A stretch of DNA of 64,000 bases from positions 3,534,001 to 3,598,000 of the forward strand of contig NZ_CP116034.1 of assembly GCF_027945075.1 (NCBI RefSeq). The letters are read 5' to 3'. The position numbers and the translations under genes are program-made. Source of the DNA: Chryseobacterium sp. CY350 (GTDB lineage Bacteria > Bacteroidota > Bacteroidia > Flavobacteriales > Weeksellaceae). Below, one piece after another: positions 42,699 to 50,309 of the stretch (within the stretch, counting starts at the first letter, position 1; the number at the start of each line of letters is the position of its first letter). The notes below the pieces were generated by a model. It did not search any database. It saw nothing but the letters and a program-made list of their open reading frames with translations, and had not been told where the DNA came from.

Positions 42699-42729
42699 CA
42701 TCTATATACAATTAAATTATCTTCATATT

Positions 42730-43785
42730 ATGATAACGACAGACATATTGATTATTGGAGCGGGGCCAACGGGACTTTTTGCTGTATTTGAAGCAGGTTT
42801 GCTTAAAATGAAATGCCACATCATTGATGCGCTTCCTCAGCCTGGAGGGCAATTGGCAGAACTATATCCTAAAAAGCCGATTTTCGATATTCCTGGTTAT
42901 CCTTCTGTAAATGCAGGTGAACTTGTAGATAATTTGATGGAGCAGATCAAGCAGTTTCAGCCTGGTTTTACCCTTGGCGAAACAGCAGTTTCTTATAAAA
43001 AAATAGATGAAGAGTGGTTTGAAGTGGTTACGAATAAGGGCACCATTCACAGATGTAAAGCAATCGCAATTGCCGGAGGTCTCGGTACTTTTGAACCAAG
43101 AAAACCTACAATGGATAACATTGCAGACTATGAAGAAAAAGGTCTTGAATATTTCGTTAAAGAGCCGGAACATTTCAGAAACAAAAAAGTAGTCATTGCA
43201 GGTGGCGGAGATTCTGCTTTAGACTGGAGCGTTTTCTTATCAAACGTAGCAAGCGAAGTGACGCTGATTCACAGAAGAAACGAATTCCGTGGAGCTTTGG
43301 ATTCTGTAGAAAAAGTTCAGGATTTAAAGAATCAGGGTAAAATTAAATTAATCACTCCTGCTGAAGTTACTGCCATCAAAGGTGACGGAAAAGTAGAAGC
43401 TATCACGGTAATTAGAGACGGTGAAGAGGCATTTGATATCGAAACCGACTATTTTATACCATTATTCGGATTGACACCGAAGTTGGGTGAAATTTCTCAG
43501 TGGGGACTAAATATTGAAAAAAATGCGATCGTGGTAAACAACGCATTAGATTATCAGACCAATATTGAAGGAATCTACGCAATTGGTGATATTAATACTT
43601 ATCCCGGAAAATTAAAGTTGATTTTATGTGGTTTCCATGAGGCTACTTTAATGTGCCAAAGCGTTTACAACAGATTGAATCCTGGTAAAAAATACGTTTT
43701 GAAATATACGACAGTGAGCGGAGTAGACGGTTTCGACGGAAGCCGTAAAGAAGCTGAAAAAGCAGTGGTAAAGAAGATAGATTAA
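42730..43785 (+). CDS. ferredoxin--NADP reductase (TrxR-like)
   Basis: FAD/NAD(P)-dependent reductase of 351 aa, thioredoxin reductase-like but without the CxxC, so a ferredoxin-NADP reductase of the Bacillus/Chlorobium type. Seen: FAD motif IIGAGPTGLFAVFEAG (residues 7-22), PQPGGQLAELYPKK, NADP motif VVIAGGGDSALDW near 152-164, and the closing GIYAIGDINTYPGKLKLILC. It likely moves electrons between NADPH and the 2Fe-2S ferredoxin encoded 83 bp downstream. The full promoter at 42671 drives both genes. Confidence 0.93.
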   Translation: MITTDILIIGAGPTGLFAVFEAGLLKMKCHIIDALPQPGGQLAELYPKKPIFDIPGYPSVNAGELVDNLMEQIKQFQPGFTLGETAVSYKKIDEEWFEVVTNKGTIHRCKAIAIAGGLGTFEPRKPTMDNIADYEEKGLEYFVKEPEHFRNKKVVIAGGGDSALDWSVFLSNVASEVTLIHRRNEFRGALDSVEKVQDLKNQGKIKLITPAEVTAIKGDGKVEAITVIRDGEEAFDIETDYFIPLFGLTPKLGEISQWGLNIEKNAIVVNNALDYQTNIEGIYAIGDINTYPGKLKLILCGFHEATLMCQSVYNRLNPGKKYVLKYTTVSGVDGFDGSRKEAEKAVVKKID

Positions 43786-43868
43786 TTTTGGTTTACAGTT
43801 TTTAGTTGTCGGTTGTTCGTTAACACCTTTCTGAAAACAATCAACCATAACTAACAACATTAATTAGA

Positions 43869-44198
43869 ATGAGCGATATAAATATAAGAATTACAGATAG
43901 AGAGGGCTTAACCCACGATATTGTAGCGCCTACCGATATGTCTATGAATCTGATGGAGATCATCCGTTCTTATGAGTTGGCAGAAGAAGGAACCATTGGA
44001 GTTTGCGGAGGGATGGCGATGTGTGCCTCTTGTCAGGTTTATGTAATAAAAGATCCGGGTCTCGAGCCTATGGGTGACGAAGAAGACGCTATGCTTGGCG
44101 AAGCATTTCATGTAGAGCCAAACAGCAGATTGGGTTGTCAGCTTCATATTGCAGAGGCAATGGAAGGTCTTGAGGTGGAGATTGCTCCTTATCCTTAG
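43869..44198 (+). CDS. 2Fe-2S ferredoxin (adrenodoxin type)
   Basis: A 109-aa electron carrier. The cluster cysteines are clear: GVCGGMAMCASCQVYV (CX5CX2C, about residues 47-62) and the last one in RLGCQLHI near 95. MGDEEDAMLGEA is a typical adrenodoxin-like loop. It probably accepts electrons from the reductase encoded upstream, for oxygenases or iron-sulfur biogenesis. A terminator follows. Confidence 0.93.
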   Translation: MSDINIRITDREGLTHDIVAPTDMSMNLMEIIRSYELAEEGTIGVCGGMAMCASCQVYVIKDPGLEPMGDEEDAMLGEAFHVEPNSRLGCQLHIAEAMEGLEVEIAPYP

Positions 44199-44225
44199 AA
44201 GAAATTAAGATTATCAAATAATAAC

Positions 44226-44257
44226 ACCCTTCGAACCAAATTCGAGGGGTCTTTTTT
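44226..44257 (+). terminator. terminator of the ferredoxin operon
   Basis: 10-bp stem acccttcgaa (44226-44235) with ttcgaggggt (44241-44250), then cttttttg. Confidence 0.8.
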
Positions 44258-44292
44258 GTGGTAGAGATAGTTTTAAATGATTGTAATTTCGT

Positions 44293-44460
44293 ATCTAACT
44301 AATCCTGAGGCGTTCACGAGCTATCCTGAGACGTTCATTAATGATTCGCCGACGTTTTTCACCGCTCAGGATACGTCTTCAAGTAATCCGGATACGTCAA
44401 TCATCTGTCTGTTGACGTCGTACGATGGTTCGATGGGGTCTTTTATCTATCCGGACATGT
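44293..44460. repeat. left arm: eight degenerate 21-bp units ending in ACGT
   Basis: Eight consecutive 21-bp units (starts 44293, 44314, 44335, 44356, 44377, 44398, 44419, 44440). Each ends ACGT or a near variant (GCGT, GGGT, ATGT), and most carry ATCC-GGAT-like text before it, for example taatccggatacgt and tatcctgagacgt. Other positions vary freely. A further, poorly kept unit may precede (44272-44292). G+C is higher than in the flanks. Confidence 0.8.
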
Positions 44461-44487
44461 AAATTACCTCTCGGAATAGGTGAATAG
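44461..44487. repeat. centre of the 21-bp palindrome
   Basis: aaatt (44461-44465) followed by a 22-bp unit that already has the right-arm orientation (acctctcggaataggtgaat, from 44466). This is the point where the array changes direction. Confidence 0.65.
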
Positions 44488-44660
44488 ACGTATCGACATC
44501 TATAAATAACGTCTCGGCTGGGGTAAATGACGTGTCCAGATGTCTGAACAACGTATCGGGGATGGTTGTGCAACGTATACTGATAGATGTAGAACGTGTC
44601 TCGACTGTTAAATGACGTGTCGGGATAGGTTGCGGACGTGTCGGATGAGGTTCTGAACGT
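44488..44660. repeat. right arm: eight degenerate 21-bp units starting with ACGT
   Basis: Units start with ACGT at 44488, 44509, 44530, 44551, 44573, 44594, 44615 and 44636, and a final ACGT at 44657; seven are 21 bp and one is 22 bp. Approximate consensus ACGTGTCGGGATAGGTTAA, the reverse complement of the left-arm unit. Each unit spans two helical turns. Both strands show open frames with heptapeptide periodicity (for example TYPDTSF), but the variation is not concentrated at third codon positions. Confidence 0.8.
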
Positions 44661-44810
44661 CAATTTTAGGGTTTTAGACAGTATTCCGTAGTCAAAATTT
44701 TCAATGATTCATCTTTTAAGAACAATCGTTTGATCTTTATTAATAATATAAAAGCGAAACAAACTTTATACTTCTTAAACTATAAATAACCTTCATGGTT
44801 AAAATAAAAA
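44661..44810. other. AT-rich spacer
   Basis: Between the 21-bp array and the pepD terminator I see no gene and no strong structure. Confidence 0.5.
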
Positions 44811-44840
44811 AATATCCAAAATCAAAAGACTTTGGATATT
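44811..44840 (-). terminator. terminator of pepD
   Basis: Stem aatatccaaa (44811-44820) with tttggatatt (44831-44840), followed on the minus strand by TTTTTTATTTT. Confidence 0.75.
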
Positions 44841-44861
44841 TTTATTAAATGATATTTACCT

Positions 44862-46307
44862 TTATTTCAAAGGAATATTTGCTAAAATATCCTTCGTGAA
44901 GCTCCAGAATTTCTGTGTTGAAGAAATATTTGCTTTCTCATCTGGTGAGTGCGCACCTCTGATGGTTGGCCCGTAACTTACCATTTCCATTTCAGGATAA
45001 TTGGCTCCGATAATTCCACATTCCAATCCTGCGTGACAAGCAACAACGTGAGGCTTTTCTGTAAATTTTTCGGTGTAGATTTTCTCCATCATCTGAACGA
45101 TTTCAGAACCCGGTTTTGGTTTCCAGCCAGGATAAGACCCGCTGAATTCTACATTCATTCCTGCCAATTCTGATACTGATTTCAACTGTTCGGCAACAGA
45201 ATCTTTGGAAGAATCAACAGATGATCTTGAAAGGTTTAAAATCTTCAGACCACCTTCTTTTAATTCTACTCTGGCAACATTATTAGAAGATTCTACCAAA
45301 TCCTGAACATCCGGACTCATTCTGTAAACGCCGTTGTGAAGAGACTTCAAAACCAAAATGATTTTTTTAGAATCTTCCTCCGAAAGTGCTTTGTCAGAAC
45401 TTGTAGAATTTTCGATATTAATTTGAAGACCCGCTTCAATAGAAGCAAATTCTTCTAAAATTTCTTTTTTAATTCCGTTGGTTACGTTCTCGATAAATTC
45501 ACCAGCATTTCTTACTGAAATTAAAGCCACTGCTTCTCTCGGAATCGCATTTCTCAAACTTCCGCCGTCGATAGAAATCAACTGGATATTTTGATTTTCC
45601 AAAGCTTTGTAAAGAATTCTGCCCATAATAATATTGGCATTTCCGAAACCTTTATGAATATCCATACCCGAATGTCCGCCTTGTAAACCTTTTATTTCAA
45701 TCCTTACAATTTGTCCTTGTGCAGCTTCCGGAGAATAGTTTTGACTTACTGTAACGTCGATTCCTCCGGCACAGCCGATGTCGATTTCGTCATCTTCTTC
45801 TGTGTCTAAATTTAAAAGAATCTGTCCCGTCAGTTGTCCAGGTTTTAAACCTAAAGCTCCGGTCATTCCCGTTTCTTCATCTATCGTAAATAAAGCCTCC
45901 AAATCAGGATGCGGAATGTCTGTACTTTCAAGAACCGACATAATGGTTGCCACTCCCAAACCGTTGTCAGCACCCAAAGTTGTTCCTTTTGCTTTTACCC
46001 AGTCTCCATCAACTTCCATCTCAATCCCCTGAGTTTCAAAATCGAAATTCACATCATTATTTTTCTGACAAACCATATCCAGATGTGATTGCATCACGAT
46101 CGATTTTCGGTTTTCCATTCCCGGAGTCGCAGGCTTTTTGATGATGACGTTTCCAACTTCGTCAACTTTAGTTTCCAAACCTAAGTTTTCACCGAATTCT
46201 TTGATGAAAGCGATTACTTTTTCTTCTTTTTTTGACGGTCTCGGAACAGCATTTAGTTTGGAAAAATTCTTCCAGATAATCTGCGGTTCTATGTTTGATA
46301 GTTCCAT
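44862..46307 (-). CDS. pepD: aminoacyl-histidine dipeptidase
   Basis: Cytoplasmic M20 metallopeptidase (Xaa-His dipeptidase), 481 aa, cleaving dipeptides such as carnosine-like Xaa-His. Start MELSNIEPQ at 46307; a longer reading lacks family support. Dizinc ligands: HLDMVCQKN near residue 76, LGADNGLGVA near 113, DEETGMTGA (general-base Glu) near 145, DTEEDDEI near 170 and CHAGLECG with the late His near 440. Lid domain about 210-385. No co-transcribed neighbour; its terminator is at 44811. Confidence 0.93.
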   Translation of the reverse strand: MELSNIEPQIIWKNFSKLNAVPRPSKKEEKVIAFIKEFGENLGLETKVDEVGNVIIKKPATPGMENRKSIVMQSHLDMVCQKNNDVNFDFETQGIEMEVDGDWVKAKGTTLGADNGLGVATIMSVLESTDIPHPDLEALFTIDEETGMTGALGLKPGQLTGQILLNLDTEEDDEIDIGCAGGIDVTVSQNYSPEAAQGQIVRIEIKGLQGGHSGMDIHKGFGNANIIMGRILYKALENQNIQLISIDGGSLRNAIPREAVALISVRNAGEFIENVTNGIKKEILEEFASIEAGLQINIENSTSSDKALSEEDSKKIILVLKSLHNGVYRMSPDVQDLVESSNNVARVELKEGGLKILNLSRSSVDSSKDSVAEQLKSVSELAGMNVEFSGSYPGWKPKPGSEIVQMMEKIYTEKFTEKPHVVACHAGLECGIIGANYPEMEMVSYGPTIRGAHSPDEKANISSTQKFWSFTKDILANIPLK

Positions 46308-46422
46308 AAAATTTATTTTGATCAAAATTACGAAATCGCTATGATTTAGAAGCGTAAATACCAACTAAAACTCGGCGATTGAATATGAAAAAAAAATAGA
46401 TAAATACATATGAAATAAAAAA

Positions 46423-46443
46423 TGCTCCTGAAATTCAGGAGCA
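46423..46443 (-). terminator. terminator of the 46485 lipoprotein
   Basis: Stem tgctcctga (46423-46431) with tcaggagca (46435-46443), followed on the minus strand by TTTTTTATTT. Confidence 0.8.
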
Positions 46444-46451
46444 GTATTTTT

Positions 46452-46481
46452 GCTAGAAGCTAGAAGCTAGAAGCTAGAAGC
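46452..46481. repeat. octanucleotide tandem repeat
   Basis: About four copies of gctagaa with period 8 (gctagaagctagaagc), immediately after the stop of the 46485 gene and before its terminator. Confidence 0.85.
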
Positions 46482-46484
46482 TCA

Positions 46485-46979
46485 TTAACATCCGCATTCA
46501 CCATAGATTGGCATTGTTGTAACGCTTCCATCTGGTTTTTCAATGGTTAAAGTACCTTCAAATAGTAAAACCTCTTCATTTTTTATCTTCTTACCTTTTA
46601 CGGAAATTTTATAATTTTCGTTTTCAATTTCTTTGTTCAGTTCTTCATCTACTTCCATGTCACTGGATGAAATCAAATTCATTGCGATTCTTTTTCCGTC
46701 GAGTTTCATGTAAGCCGTTTTTCCCGCATCATCTGCATAAATGTACCTTTCGTTTTCAAAATCTGCTTTATTTCTTGCAAAATAGCAAGAACATTCTTTG
46801 ATTTCTTTCGGGAAAGGAAATACATCAACTAAAATATTCGCAGGTTGAGCATCTGTTTTTGCAGAATCCTGAATGAAATTCAGAGAATCTTTGGGTTTAG
46901 AATTATTTGAAACGGTTTCTTTTTCCTTTTTGCAAGCAACCAATAAGAATGCTGAAAAGAAAATGATTAAATATTTCAT
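46485..46979 (-). CDS. hypothetical lipoprotein, 164 aa
   Basis: Lipoprotein with signal MKYLIIFFSAFLLVACKKEK (lipobox LVAC, Cys16), a disordered Ser/Lys linker, then a folded domain from about residue 50 with KEIKECSCYFARNKADFENE and a closing MPIYGECGC. The four cysteines (CSCYF and ECGC) could form disulfides. I cannot name the family. It is leftward, with a second lipoprotein gene 55 bp upstream. Confidence 0.75.
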   Translation of the reverse strand: MKYLIIFFSAFLLVACKKEKETVSNNSKPKDSLNFIQDSAKTDAQPANILVDVFPFPKEIKECSCYFARNKADFENERYIYADDAGKTAYMKLDGKRIAMNLISSSDMEVDEELNKEIENENYKISVKGKKIKNEEVLLFEGTLTIEKPDGSVTTMPIYGECGC

Positions 46980-47034
46980 TTTTTGTTTTTTTTTGAATGA
47001 TACAGTTTTTTAATTAAACAAGTTTCAAATGAGT

Positions 47035-47547
47035 TTAATGAGGTTGTTTTTGTTCTATTTTATCAATTAACTTTTTAAAATTTTTCAACTCAATTGAAGG
47101 AAAATCATTGATTATCATTGACGAATCACTAAGAATAATACGATTAAATATTCCACTGTGAGAAGGTGTAGGTTTTCTATTGATTTTATTCTCAGTAAGC
47201 TCATCAATGATTTTGATAATTAAGTCGCTGTCTTCATCAGTAATTTTTATACGCTTAACTGATTTTGTGATTTTCGATTCACTTACATTGTCACAATTTC
47301 CAATTTTCTCTGAATAATCTGCAAGCAATTGGCCTTTAAAATCATCTCGGTAAATTATAAGCTGTTTTTGGTCTCCACCCCATTCTCCACATTTATCGTC
47401 GACATTTAATATTTCTAGCTTATTACCATAATTTACATTAAGTAATCTTTCTTCCTTTTGACAAGAAATGATAATAAACGCTCCAAATAAGATAAGAAAT
47501 ATTTTTAAAAGTAATAGTTTTAATATTTGTTGCAAATGAATTTCCAA
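47035..47547 (-). CDS. hypothetical lipoprotein, 170 aa
   Basis: Predicted lipoprotein: a hydrophobic segment (about residues 10-28) and lipobox IISC. The mature domain has no motif I recognise; it contains DDKCGEWGGDQKQLIIYRDD near residue 50 and a helical C-terminus. The downstream gene is another lipoprotein, and a LURP-one-like gene lies 6 bp upstream, so the three may be one unit. Confidence 0.7.
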   Translation of the reverse strand: MEIHLQQILKLLLLKIFLILFGAFIIISCQKEERLLNVNYGNKLEILNVDDKCGEWGGDQKQLIIYRDDFKGQLLADYSEKIGNCDNVSESKITKSVKRIKITDEDSDLIIKIIDELTENKINRKPTPSHSGIFNRIILSDSSMIINDFPSIELKNFKKLIDKIEQKQPH

Positions 47548-47553
47548 AAGCTA

Positions 47554-48156
47554 TTATCCTCTCGCTCTTTCTAAAAGAACCATCATCAATAAAGACAAAA
47601 CCACTAAACTTTCGTCTTCGTCATCAATATCAATCATTCTTTCAAGCTGGAATCTTCTTCCGAACATTGACGGCATTTTTTTGAGCTTAAAATATTCTTT
47701 TCCATCGATACCTCTTACGGTGTATGATGGATTTAGAAAATATCCTGTAAACATTCCGATGATTGGAATTTCACCCACCATTCCGTCAAAAAATTTAACC
47801 CAGGCGTTGTCTTCTGTAATAGTGAATTTTTGCTGATCTGCTTCGTCCAAAACATTGTAAGAAGACTTCCAGATAGAGCGCATTCCTTTTCTTGCCAATC
47901 TTCCAAAGTTTTTCCCGATAGAATCTTTGATAGAGTAAGATGCATTAAAATCAATCCATTGGTTTGCCTGAATTCTGAAAAGCTCCTTGGTTTTGCTTTC
48001 GTCATTGAAAACGATAACGTCTTCTTTCAGTTTAAACATTTTCTGACGCACATACGCTACGTAATTGCCATTTTTGTCTGTAATGTTGAAATCGCTGGCA
48101 AGAGTGGTGATTTTAAATTTAAAATCCAGCGGATAATTAAGATTGTTAAGAATCAT
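47554..48156 (-). CDS. LURP-one/tubby-like protein
   Basis: A 200-aa protein of mainly beta structure. It resembles the LURP-one-related/phospholipid-scramblase (tubby-like) fold: FKFKITTLASDFNITDKNGN at the start, YVRQKMFKLKEDVIVFND, and a late hydrophobic hairpin (about 125-145, IPIIGMFTGYFLNPSYTV). The start MILNNLNYPL (48156) is preferred over an upstream Met that lies before the real beginning of the domain. Function in bacteria unknown. A tail of Leu/Met (LSLLMMVLLERARG) ends it. Confidence 0.65.
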   Translation of the reverse strand: MILNNLNYPLDFKFKITTLASDFNITDKNGNYVAYVRQKMFKLKEDVIVFNDESKTKELFRIQANQWIDFNASYSIKDSIGKNFGRLARKGMRSIWKSSYNVLDEADQQKFTITEDNAWVKFFDGMVGEIPIIGMFTGYFLNPSYTVRGIDGKEYFKLKKMPSMFGRRFQLERMIDIDDEDESLVVLSLLMMVLLERARG

Positions 48157-48332
48157 TTTAGTTAATTTTCTGTTTAATATTTTGATGATCAAAGATAATG
48201 GTTTTTTCAGATTTTTAAATGATTAATTGATAATTCTGATCTGGAAAAAACTCAATTTTAATTCATAAAATTATCATAGTATTTGACTGTTTACTATTTA
48301 AATTTTACAACTATAATTCTTATTTTTGTTTT

Positions 48333-48944
48333 ATGGATTACCCAAGTAAAGTATTGGCAAAAGCAGTTGAAGAAATCTCCGGACTTCCGGGTATTGGAAA
48401 GAAAACTGCCTTGCGTCTTGCGCTTCATTTACTTAAACAACCCAATTCCAGAGCGACAAGTTTGGGGACTTCAATCATCAATCTGGTGAATGAAATTAAA
48501 TACTGCAAAGAATGTCACAACTTTTCAGATTTTGACGTCTGTGAGATTTGCAGCAACGATAAGCGCAGTGATGAACTGATCTGCATTGTTGAAGATGTAC
48601 GTGACGTTATTGCCATCGAAAACACGGGAAAATACAGAGGAAAATATTTGATTTTAGGTGGAAAAATTTCTCCGATGGAAGGAGTAGGACCTAATCAATT
48701 AAATATTCCGAGTATCGAAAAGAAATTACAACAAGGTTTGGCAAAAGAATTTATTTTTGCTTTAAGTGCAACGATGGAAGGTGATACCACGGCTTACTAT
48801 ATTTATAAAAAATTCAAAAATTCGGGAATTCAGTTTTCTAGTATCGCACGAGGGATCTCGGTAGGAGACGAACTGGAATATGCAGACGAAATTTCCCTTG
48901 GAAGATCAATCACCAACAGACTTCCGTATAACGAAAAGGATTAA
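48333..48944 (+). CDS. recR: recombination protein RecR
   Basis: Works with RecO and RecF to load RecA at gaps. 203 aa, normal length. Helix-hairpin-helix [18 protein letters not shown] near 17-34, a C4 zinc finger [16 protein letters not shown] near 58-73, and a Toprim domain with [19 protein letters not shown] near 83-100. The downstream glycosyltransferase starts one base after the stop, so the two genes are probably one operon. Confidence 0.96.
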   Translation: MDYPSKVLAKAVEEISGLPGIGKKTALRLALHLLKQPNSRATSLGTSIINLVNEIKYCKECHNFSDFDVCEICSNDKRSDELICIVEDVRDVIAIENTGKYRGKYLILGGKISPMEGVGPNQLNIPSIEKKLQQGLAKEFIFALSATMEGDTTAYYIYKKFKNSGIQFSSIARGISVGDELEYADEISLGRSITNRLPYNEKD

Positions 48945-48945
48945 A

Positions 48946-49785
48946 ATGACTTACAAACTTTCGATCATCATCGTTAATTATAATGTGACTCAACTCCTGA
49001 GAAACTGTCTTCTTTCTATTGAGAAATATACAGAAGATGTAAAGTACGAACTCATAGTCATTGATAATAAATCTACTGAAAGTTCTTGGAGTGATCTTAT
49101 TCCTATATTTCCAAAAGTGAAATTTATTGCTTCGGAAAAAAATGAAGGTTTTGCTGTTGCAAATAATAAAGCAATAGAAACTGCTTTAGGAGAATATCTT
49201 TTGATTCTAAATCCTGATACCGAGTTCGAAGGTTTTTATTTAAATGAAATTTTAAATTTTGCTGATTCTAAAGCGAATTTCGGATGTTTAGGAGTTAGAA
49301 TGCATGACGCGAACGGAAATTTTTTACCGGAAAGTAAACGCTCGGTTCCGGATATGTTCAATTCTTTTGAAAAGTTATTTACGGGTTTAAAAAAGAAAAA
49401 TTCAAAATCATATTATCGAAATGATGTTGGAGAATTTGAAATTGCTGAAGTAGAAGTAATTACAGGAGCATTTTTTCTGGTTAAAAAAGAGGTTTATCAA
49501 AAAGTTGGCGGACTTGATGAAAAATATTTTATGTACGGCGAAGACATCGATCTCTGCTACACTTTATTAAAAAACGGATTCACAAATTTTTATTACGGAA
49601 AAGCTTCAATTTTACATCACAAAGGTGAAAGTACCATAAAAGATGAGGCTTATCTCGAAAGATTCTACGGTGCGATGCAGATTTTTATAGATAAATATTA
49701 CCGAGAATCAAAACCCTTGCAATATTCATTTCTCAAGGCTGGTTTAAAATTAAGACATAAGATAGAGCTTATTAAACTCAAATAA
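48946..49785 (+). CDS. family 2 glycosyltransferase
   Basis: Cytoplasm-facing GT-A glycosyltransferase, 279 aa, of the rhamnosyltransferase-like GT2 group that builds cell-surface polysaccharides. Start MTYKLSIIIVNYNV at 48946; the longer reading would only copy recR in another frame. Seen: SIIIVNYNVTQLLRNCL (residues 6-22), the metal-binding LILNPDTEFEG near 82, and the acceptor-side MYGEDIDLCYTLLKNGF near 200. No TM segment. A shared terminator follows (49785). Confidence 0.9.
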   Translation: MTYKLSIIIVNYNVTQLLRNCLLSIEKYTEDVKYELIVIDNKSTESSWSDLIPIFPKVKFIASEKNEGFAVANNKAIETALGEYLLILNPDTEFEGFYLNEILNFADSKANFGCLGVRMHDANGNFLPESKRSVPDMFNSFEKLFTGLKKKNSKSYYRNDVGEFEIAEVEVITGAFFLVKKEVYQKVGGLDEKYFMYGEDIDLCYTLLKNGFTNFYYGKASILHHKGESTIKDEAYLERFYGAMQIFIDKYYRESKPLQYSFLKAGLKLRHKIELIKLK

Positions 49786-49814
49786 AAAGCAACTCAAATA
49801 ATTGAGTTGCTTTT
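49785..49814. terminator. bidirectional terminator
   Basis: 13-bp stem aaaagcaactcaa (49785-49797) with ttgagttgctttt (49802-49814); serves the glycosyltransferase (plus) and secG (minus). Confidence 0.8.
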
Positions 49815-49838
49815 GTTTTATCTTAAAAAAATAATTTC

Positions 49839-50186
49839 TTATTTAGTTGCCGGAACACTTACCGGAGCAGTAGTTTTAGAAGCAGGAGCTGTTTGATTAG
49901 CAGGAGCTTCAGTTTTTGGCATTGGTGGAACAGGCGGTGCAGATTGTTTTGGTTTCCCGGTAACAACTACGCTGATTAAGATAAGAACGATAATTACCGC
50001 TCCCAAAGTCCATGTAGATTTTTCCATAAAGTCGTTGGTTCTCTGTACTCCGAACTGTGCAGAAGAAGCACCTCCGAATGTACTTGAAAGGCCGCCTCCT
50101 TTAGGGTTCTGAGCCATAACAACGATTACCAATAAAATGCTGGCAATCATAATAAGAACCATCAATAGTGTAAATATAGTATCCAT
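49839..50186 (-). CDS. secG: preprotein translocase subunit SecG
   Basis: Inner-membrane accessory subunit of SecYEG, 115 aa. Two helices (about 3-24 and 57-78) around the family loop NPKGGGLSSTFGG (27-39), then FGVQRTNDF. The C-terminal tail (about 83-115) is Pro/Ala-rich and low-complexity, a usual Bacteroidota extension. Monocistronic between two terminators. Confidence 0.95.
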   Translation of the reverse strand: MDTIFTLLMVLIMIASILLVIVVMAQNPKGGGLSSTFGGASSAQFGVQRTNDFMEKSTWTLGAVIIVLILISVVVTGKPKQSAPPVPPMPKTEAPANQTAPASKTTAPVSVPATK

Positions 50187-50264
50187 TAATTCTAATATCT
50201 TTTTGAATGGGCAAATTTAATGTTTTTTTACAGAACCGCAAAATAAAGATTTCACTAAAAACAA

Positions 50265-50295
50265 AAAGCGGCAACAATTGTTGCCGCTTTTTTAT
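50265..50295. terminator. terminator after the M16 genes
   Basis: Fully palindromic stem aaagcggcaacaa (50265-50277) with ttgttgccgcttt (50278-50290), T-run on both sides. Confidence 0.8.
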
Positions 50296-50309
50296 GATAT
50301 GCTAGTTTC

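Noticed and set aside
44293..44660. CRISPR array
   Set aside because: Units are degenerate and contiguous, without alternating constant repeats and spacers, the orientation flips at the centre, and there are no cas genes.
44277..44663. Open frames of 61 and 88 aa on opposite strands within the 21-bp array
   Set aside because: Openness follows from the 21-bp period; the units vary as much at first and second codon positions as at the third, and no promoter box or family match supports either.
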